This document shows, in pieces, positions 58,822-64,000 of a stretch of 64,000 bases of DNA. Both the position numbers and the translations under genes were made by a program. The stretch comes from Capitulum mitella (Eukaryota > Arthropoda > Thecostraca > Pollicipedomorpha > Pollicipedidae). Location of the stretch: positions 9,194,501 to 9,258,500 of the forward strand of contig CP099841.1 in assembly GCA_030062745.1 (NCBI GenBank). Direction: 5' to 3'. The notes beneath the pieces were generated by a model that had not been told where the DNA came from, did no database searches, and worked only from the letters and a program-made list of their open reading frames with translations. Each line of letters opens with the position of its first letter. Within the stretch, counting starts at the first letter, position 1.

Positions 58822-59789
58822 ATGTACTGGAAGGGAGAATTCTCCCTCCACCTTACCACAGATTGATGGCCACCACCTTGGGAAAACGATGACAACAACC
58901 TGGAATTAAATGTAAGCATAAACACCATTGAAGTCTCCCTCAGTAACTCAGTCTTTTCAAATCACAAAACCCGTACACGTATGAACACCGTGTGGTTCAC
59001 TCGTAATGACCACAAATAATTTTTTTCATCCTCACTTCCCTACGTTTGCAGTGCCTGAAGTGACCGTAAAGAAAGGAACATGGCGAGGTTGTCACATGTC
59101 AGCGAAATATCTTCTATAGGACTGCTGTCCCATTGAATGGCCAGTGCAGGAACAGCTTTCCATTTGCACTGGTCTGTGACGTAAGAATACATCATATGAA
59201 TTTCGCGAAAAGTAAAACTTCCAATCGAATGTGTTACTGGCCACTTCTCCCGGTTCTTCCCTATACTGAATGTTATGGAGTCCACGAAGCCAGGCAACCA
59301 TTACCGGGAATCGGGCCATCTTGGCTCAGAACAGAACTTAACAGAGACGTTTCTTCTTATATAGACCGAAACGATAGATTATATTTGTCATCTTTCAGTG
59401 ATGTTACACTTCTGGTTGCTGGTACGTGCATCTTTCTGTACGCGTCAAAAATTGGCATATTTATTCGCTTGCGGTAAGCCACTAAACTGCCTTGTCCGAA
59501 TCATCGATCCAGCTGCAATCGTCGTATATTGCAGTATACTGCAAAATGTCGTCATTTGCAGCTACTCAACGGACAATTGTATGGAGCAATTGCTGAAATG
59601 ATGTTAACAGTGTTTTATGGGGGAGGGATGGGATGGTCATGACAAGTGAACTGCTTATATCTGTTTACGGTTGTTGCCACGTGCCCATTTTCTCATCACT
59701 AAATGCCCATTTCAGCGGACTGGTTCATTAGTGGCAGAACGTGTTCCGGCAAGGGGGCCACCGGCTAGTTTTCGAATCATTTCTGTACA

Positions 59790-60310
59790 TGCAACCATGG
59801 GTGGAGGACTGTTTTGAAAGTTGCTGTGGCGAAGGCCAGCCCGGTTCCATATGCTCAGTTTATCCTCCCCCCATTGCTTTCTCACTCGCTTTGAACCACT
59901 TGACCTTTGATTTGGACAAAAACGACTGATATATAGGTATTTTTTCGCTTTTTCCGCCAGTGACAAGTTTACACCACTGCACTGCGTAAACTCAATACTT
60001 AATCCAGTACTGAACAGCGCAGAGAATTTAACGGTACACAGCACACCATGTATGCACCACACCACGCTTGTACACATTGCATCATGCATGCAACGCACCC
60101 CATCCATGCAAACATGGGTGGAGAATTGTTTTGAAACTTGGTGCGGCGGAGGTAAGCCCGATTCCATATGCTCAGTTCCGCCCCCTCCCCTCCCCCACCT
60201 ATTATTGTCTTACGGGATTTCAACCACTGTTCTTTCGATTTTAATAAAAATGACAGGGATTTTTTCCTAGTATTACAGGTTTACATCGCAACACTGTGTA
60301 AACCAGTGTA
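59790..60310. repeat. ~315 bp tandem duplication
   Basis: ACCATGGGTGGAGGACTGTTT at about 59796 recurs as ACATGGGTGGAGAATTGTTTT at about 60111. TTCCATATGCTCAGTT and the downstream GTTTACA..ACTG..GTAAAC blocks repeat in order. Confidence 0.8.
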
Positions 60311-60784
60311 AGAGAGTGCAGCGTACCAAACGGTGCACATTGCACACCGCTCACATCCTGCGCAGAGTGCAGGCGCGGGGAATGATGCCTTTTACGCCAG
60401 TTATTGAAAAACTTACATTTTAGCTGACCTTCTCTCCCACTCAAAGAACGCCCAGTGAGGCTGGTATACTAACTGTGGCTAATATACATGCCGTCACCTG
60501 CTGTCTGGCACTGTCGAAAAAGCCGACAGATTTTTGACGGCGTTGCGAATTTACATACAATTTAGAGATATATGAGGTAGCGTATAATTATGCCTCAAGC
60601 CACTTCGAATATGATTTCACTGGGCTGGCAATGACATGATGTGTGTTAATCTCTTAGATTTGCGAGCTAGATGTACGTATAAATGAAGTCCGTTTCCTAT
60701 TCACACTAAGGCAATGGAATCGAATTGCATGCACCTTGTGCTGTATTACAGGCCATTTAAGGGAAAAAGTATCTATCGCAGAAT

Positions 60785-61045
60785 TCCGTCGGACTAAACT
60801 TCTTCGGACCAAGGCTCCTCCAGGGCAAAAGTTCGTGCAGAGTAGAAGTTTGTCGGGGACAAAAGTTCGTCTTGCAGAAGTTCGTCCGGGATAAAAGTTC
60901 GTCAAGGACAAAAAAGATAAGACAAAAAAGTTTGTGCAAGGCAATAGCTCGTTTATGGCCAAAGGTTGTCTAGGACAAGTCTCCTGGGTACGAGTTCGTC
61001 TAGATGAAGAGTTCGTTTAAGGAAAAAGTTGGTCTAGGCCAAGTT
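60785..61045. repeat. AAGTTCGTC minisatellite
   Basis: About a dozen units of 17-23 bp built on AAAAGTTCGTCNNGGACA. The reverse strand gives a repetitive ORF (60962-60654) that is a by-product of the array. Confidence 0.85.
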
Positions 61046-61286
61046 CTCACTGGCTGCATAATCTGAGTGGCCCTTTCCGTCATCTCTGGTCTAGTACGGG
61101 CGCCCTCCACGGCGCTGATGCCAGTAGCATGCCTGTGACGTTTCGTTTGAACGAAATTATTTGCTCGCACCAGCCACGCCCAAAATTACGCAAAATCCAC
61201 GGGCTCTTGAAAACGGAACACCTGAAGGTACGTAACATTGTCCTTAACGAAATCCCTACACACAGAATTAACATGAAATTATCATT

Positions 61287-61480
61287 TATCCGCCCCCGAC
61301 TGGGGGAGGGCAGCTGACCGCCCCCCTGAGTTTTTTCTGAGATTGCGAGAGAACGAACAAACATAGAGCCACGAAACTTTGTGTATCTTTTGCTTGATCA
61401 TTTTTACACCTTGCGCCAAGATTTTCACTTCATGCCAGGTCAAGCGCGTGACCTCATCCGCAAAAGCGAGGTCCATGGCC
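61287..61480. mobile_element. TTAACCC-ended element (family A), short fragment
   Basis: CCGCCCCCGACTGGGGG, GCAGCTGACCGCCCC and then CACGAAACTTTGTGTATC track the left end of the 19.09 kb copy for about 190 bp, then stop. Confidence 0.6.
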
Positions 61481-62849
61481 CCAGATGTGAACTGGTGGCT
61501 CGCTGTTGGCGTGAAGCGGGAAACTGAGTATCCCTACGGACTCACGGATGGACCTTCTACAAAATGATTGGAGGGGAAGATCGGATAGATCGGATAGGTT
61601 AGGTCGGATGCGTCGGGGTTTGGAAGTGATGAAATGGAAACTTGCCGGGTCGGTCTGTCAAAGGTCTCTAGTCTTTTGACGGACGTCAAGGCAGATGACG
61701 TACACGGCATGAATAGTTTTTAGTTGCAAAGTTTTCAAGACAAAAACGCTGAGGTTTGGTTACTAAGAGAGAAGTCTTAAGCTCGGTTCTACCTCCTGTC
61801 TTTCCAACACCACCACGATCACAGTCACCGTTGTTAGGACTCGCCTGTGACTCGGGTAGGTTAAACGATGCTCATTGGCTAAAATCGAGTATGTACGGAT
61901 TGGGATGGGATCAGTTCCGGCTCCTTCTATGAGGAATCAGAGCCCCATTCGCCAGCACGATTCCGCCAAATGTCGCCTGACAGCTGGCGATTTTTCCTGA
62001 ATGCACGTATATTGACCTTGAGGACTTTCGAACGAGAACCATATGACACGGACAGGCTTTTTCCTGGACGAACTACGAACTTTTATAAGTGGCGTATAAG
62101 TGGCATAACTTCTAGCAGTGGCGTAGGCAGAGAGCTAAGGGGTCATGACTCCCCTGGAGACCAAGCGGGCCCCCTGGCGGCCGAGCGGCTCCCTGCGACC
62201 GAAGGCCCAGTGCTTGAGATAGTGTGATGTGTCCGCAGGGCGCCTTACACTGTCCGAAACAAATAATCAAAGCAAAAGAAGCATATTTTAAGCATTAAAA
62301 AGGCTTATGAGCCTCAAAGAAAATGTACTCCCAATATACAACAGCATAGGCATCGGAACGGAGGGAGCACGCGGGTGCCGTGCCGCCCCCCCCCCTTTTG
62401 GCGAAATTTTATATTAACCCTATGGGGTTGCATGGAAAGAAAATGGTTCAAAAAGTAGCCGGTGCCCCCCCCCCCCCTGCCAGAAAGCGTGCCGTACCTA
62501 GTGTACAACAGGTCTATGTTTGCACGGGTGTAATCTCTGCGGGACTGCGGGGGACATGCATCCCACAGTTTACCAAAAATGGTGATCTGTCCCCCAAATT
62601 TATCGACTGTAAAACAAGTATTCCCCATTGGCGACACAGTTTTCTGAACTATGAAATCCGACCAAAGGGTTTTTAATCGTAGTTTGTTATGTAATGCCCG
62701 AAGAAGTGATTTTTACCCCACGTCCTGTCTATTCTTGCAGTCAGCTTGTCGCCCAAATTTCTGAACCGTGGCTTCATCCATGATCAAGAAAAGCTTTTGG
62801 TCTGAATGTACGTTTAGCGGTCACTGCTAGCTTGTATGGGTTTACCGTA

Positions 62850-62950
62850 GGGATGCACCGGATCGGGGTTTTTGTGATCCGGCCGGATACCGGATATGCC
62901 GGATCGGGGTGCCGATATCCGGCCGGATATCCGGCCAGATACTGGATATT
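62850..62950. mobile_element. hAT-like terminus with CCGGATATCCGG repeats
   Basis: TAGGGATGCACCGGATCGGG followed by clustered GGATATCCGGCCGG motifs. TAGGGATGCACC resembles ends of hAT-type elements. No transposase and no opposite end was found, so this is tentative. Confidence 0.4.
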
Positions 62951-64000
62951 ATGCTTACATGTTTTTATTTGGTATTTCTATTGAAAGAATGGAACCGAAG
63001 AGACTGAATAAAAAAAAGAAAAATGTGGGAGACTAAAAACAAAAACAATGAAAAATGTCGGCAGTTTGTGAGTCATCCCCTAGTGCATGAACTAACTGTG
63101 AGGTTTCCATAGGTTTCCTTGTAATAAATAAATAGATGAGCAAAAACACAACGATAGTAGCGGAGCTCACCATCTCCCACTGCAGGCAAAGGTATTGGTG
63201 TAGCCACGATTCAGAAATGGGAGGGAAGGAACACGCTGGCTGCAGTCCACCAAGAACATAAAGGGATAAAAATAACTTTTTCTGGCGTTGCAGGACAACT
63301 TACGGTTGAAAGTCCTTTTGTTGGATTTCAAAGTGCAAGAAATAGTGTCTCCAATGGGAGCTTCCCATTTGATACCTTAAAAATTAGGGGAACAAATCGC
63401 CACTTCTGGAAAACCGCAGGGGGACAAGGGCACCTATAGGCAAAGGCTTCAGAATACGCAGAATACCATTACAGTGCCTTCGTAGAACTAGAATACCTGA
63501 CTTGAAAAGCCTTCTTTACGATTACTAAAGCATGCCTCTTGAAGTAACTGGTGGGTAATAAGAAATGAAAAAATGAAAACTTTTTAACTGTAGATATTTC
63601 TTAAACATTACAGGTTTTACTGCTGGCATTTGGCTCATGCATGCTAACCACTGTTGGCCTTAAAACTGCGCGAAAATGTGTGAGGAATTTCAATTTATTT
63701 GCAGTCAGGAGGCAATATCAAAGCAAGGTGACAGAGAGATTGTCGCGAGACTTGCCCGTGAGAACCCCGGAACGGCCCAAATCATTTATCTGGAGGCACT
63801 GTGAATCCTTTGGGGTCCACGAGCGACTGTTAACAGAACGCTGGCAACCCTCTAGAGTCGTGGTAATGTTTCCCATATTGGCAGTCACCACCAAACAACC
63901 AGACTGAGCATTAACCCGCGCAGTGGAAAGGGGTTTCGCACTAACGCGCACTAGAAGGAGGGTCTAAAAGTGCCCCCCTCCGATCTCGGCAACAGAAAGG

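Larger units (their letters stand above)
57440..64000. other. Right-hand gene-free stretch
   Basis: No gene supported. Tandem arrays (59.8-61.05 kb), a family A fragment (61.3 kb) and a hAT-like end (62.9 kb). Paired sense/antisense ORFs at 58.4-58.8 kb have no domains. Confidence 0.55.

Noticed and set aside
60654-60962. 102-codon minus-strand ORF rich in TNF/RR
   Set aside because: By-product of the AAGTTCGTC minisatellite read on the reverse strand.
1-64000. CRISPR arrays, rRNA and tRNA genes
   Set aside because: No regularly spaced identical repeats with unique spacers. GGTTCGA-like strings seen by eye were not in a tRNA context, and no rRNA-like conserved sequence was recognised. A tRNAscan-type search was not possible here.

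Overview
This is a eukaryotic, intron-rich, repeat-rich window. It fits an arthropod, possibly a crustacean. No long prokaryote-style ORFs, operons or rRNA were seen. Two host genes can be rebuilt exon by exon with canonical GT/AG splice sites. Their protein sequence, especially that of the aromatic amino acid decarboxylase, is closest to arthropod family members as I know them. The species cannot be named from the sequence alone.

Gene 1 (+ strand, 15,113-22,722; 8 coding exons, 479 residues) is an aromatic-L-amino-acid (DOPA) decarboxylase, which makes dopamine and serotonin. All the key residues checked (T82, S149, H192, T246, D271, K303, Y332) fall at the human DDC numbering. Gene 2 (- strand, 53,360 down to 31,691; 6 coding exons, 233 residues) is dolichyldiphosphatase (DOLPP1), the ER enzyme that recycles dolichyl pyrophosphate for N-glycosylation. 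Its three PAP2 phosphatase motifs are intact, and one of them is split by a 13.3 kb intron. The two genes converge on a roughly 9 kb intergenic stretch (22.7-31.7 kb). They have no functional link that I can see.

Most of the rest is transposon debris and satellite-like repeats. 0-15 kb holds a decayed LINE ORF1-like remnant (5.7-6.25 kb), a broken LINE reverse transcriptase (9.9-10.9 kb, -), AGGTCA-rich tandem repeats, a degenerate ~245 bp repeat, a 275 bp duplication and several (TA)n runs. DDC intron 5 contains a ~1.2 kb element with TTAACCC-type inverted ends. DOLPP1 intron 4 contains a related ~1.5 kb element and a three-copy tandem array of a ~1.3 kb unit. DOLPP1 intron 5 contains a minisatellite built on TGACGTCA. 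DOLPP1 intron 1 contains a 1.14 kb hairpin-rich inverted-repeat cluster and a strikingly CpG-free block. Just upstream of DOLPP1 exon 1 lies a ~950 bp near-perfect fold-back. 55-58 kb holds another TTAA-ended repeat and the C-terminal end of a pogo/Tigger-like transposase with a PHD-type finger. 59.7-61.1 kb has two more tandem arrays, and ~62.9 kb carries what looks like a hAT-type terminus.

I did not find a convincing new multi-gene system. The most interesting signals are the CpG-depleted block with a sharp edge next to DOLPP1 exon 1, the large fold-back beside the same exon, and a minisatellite that supplies the splice acceptor of DDC exon 2.
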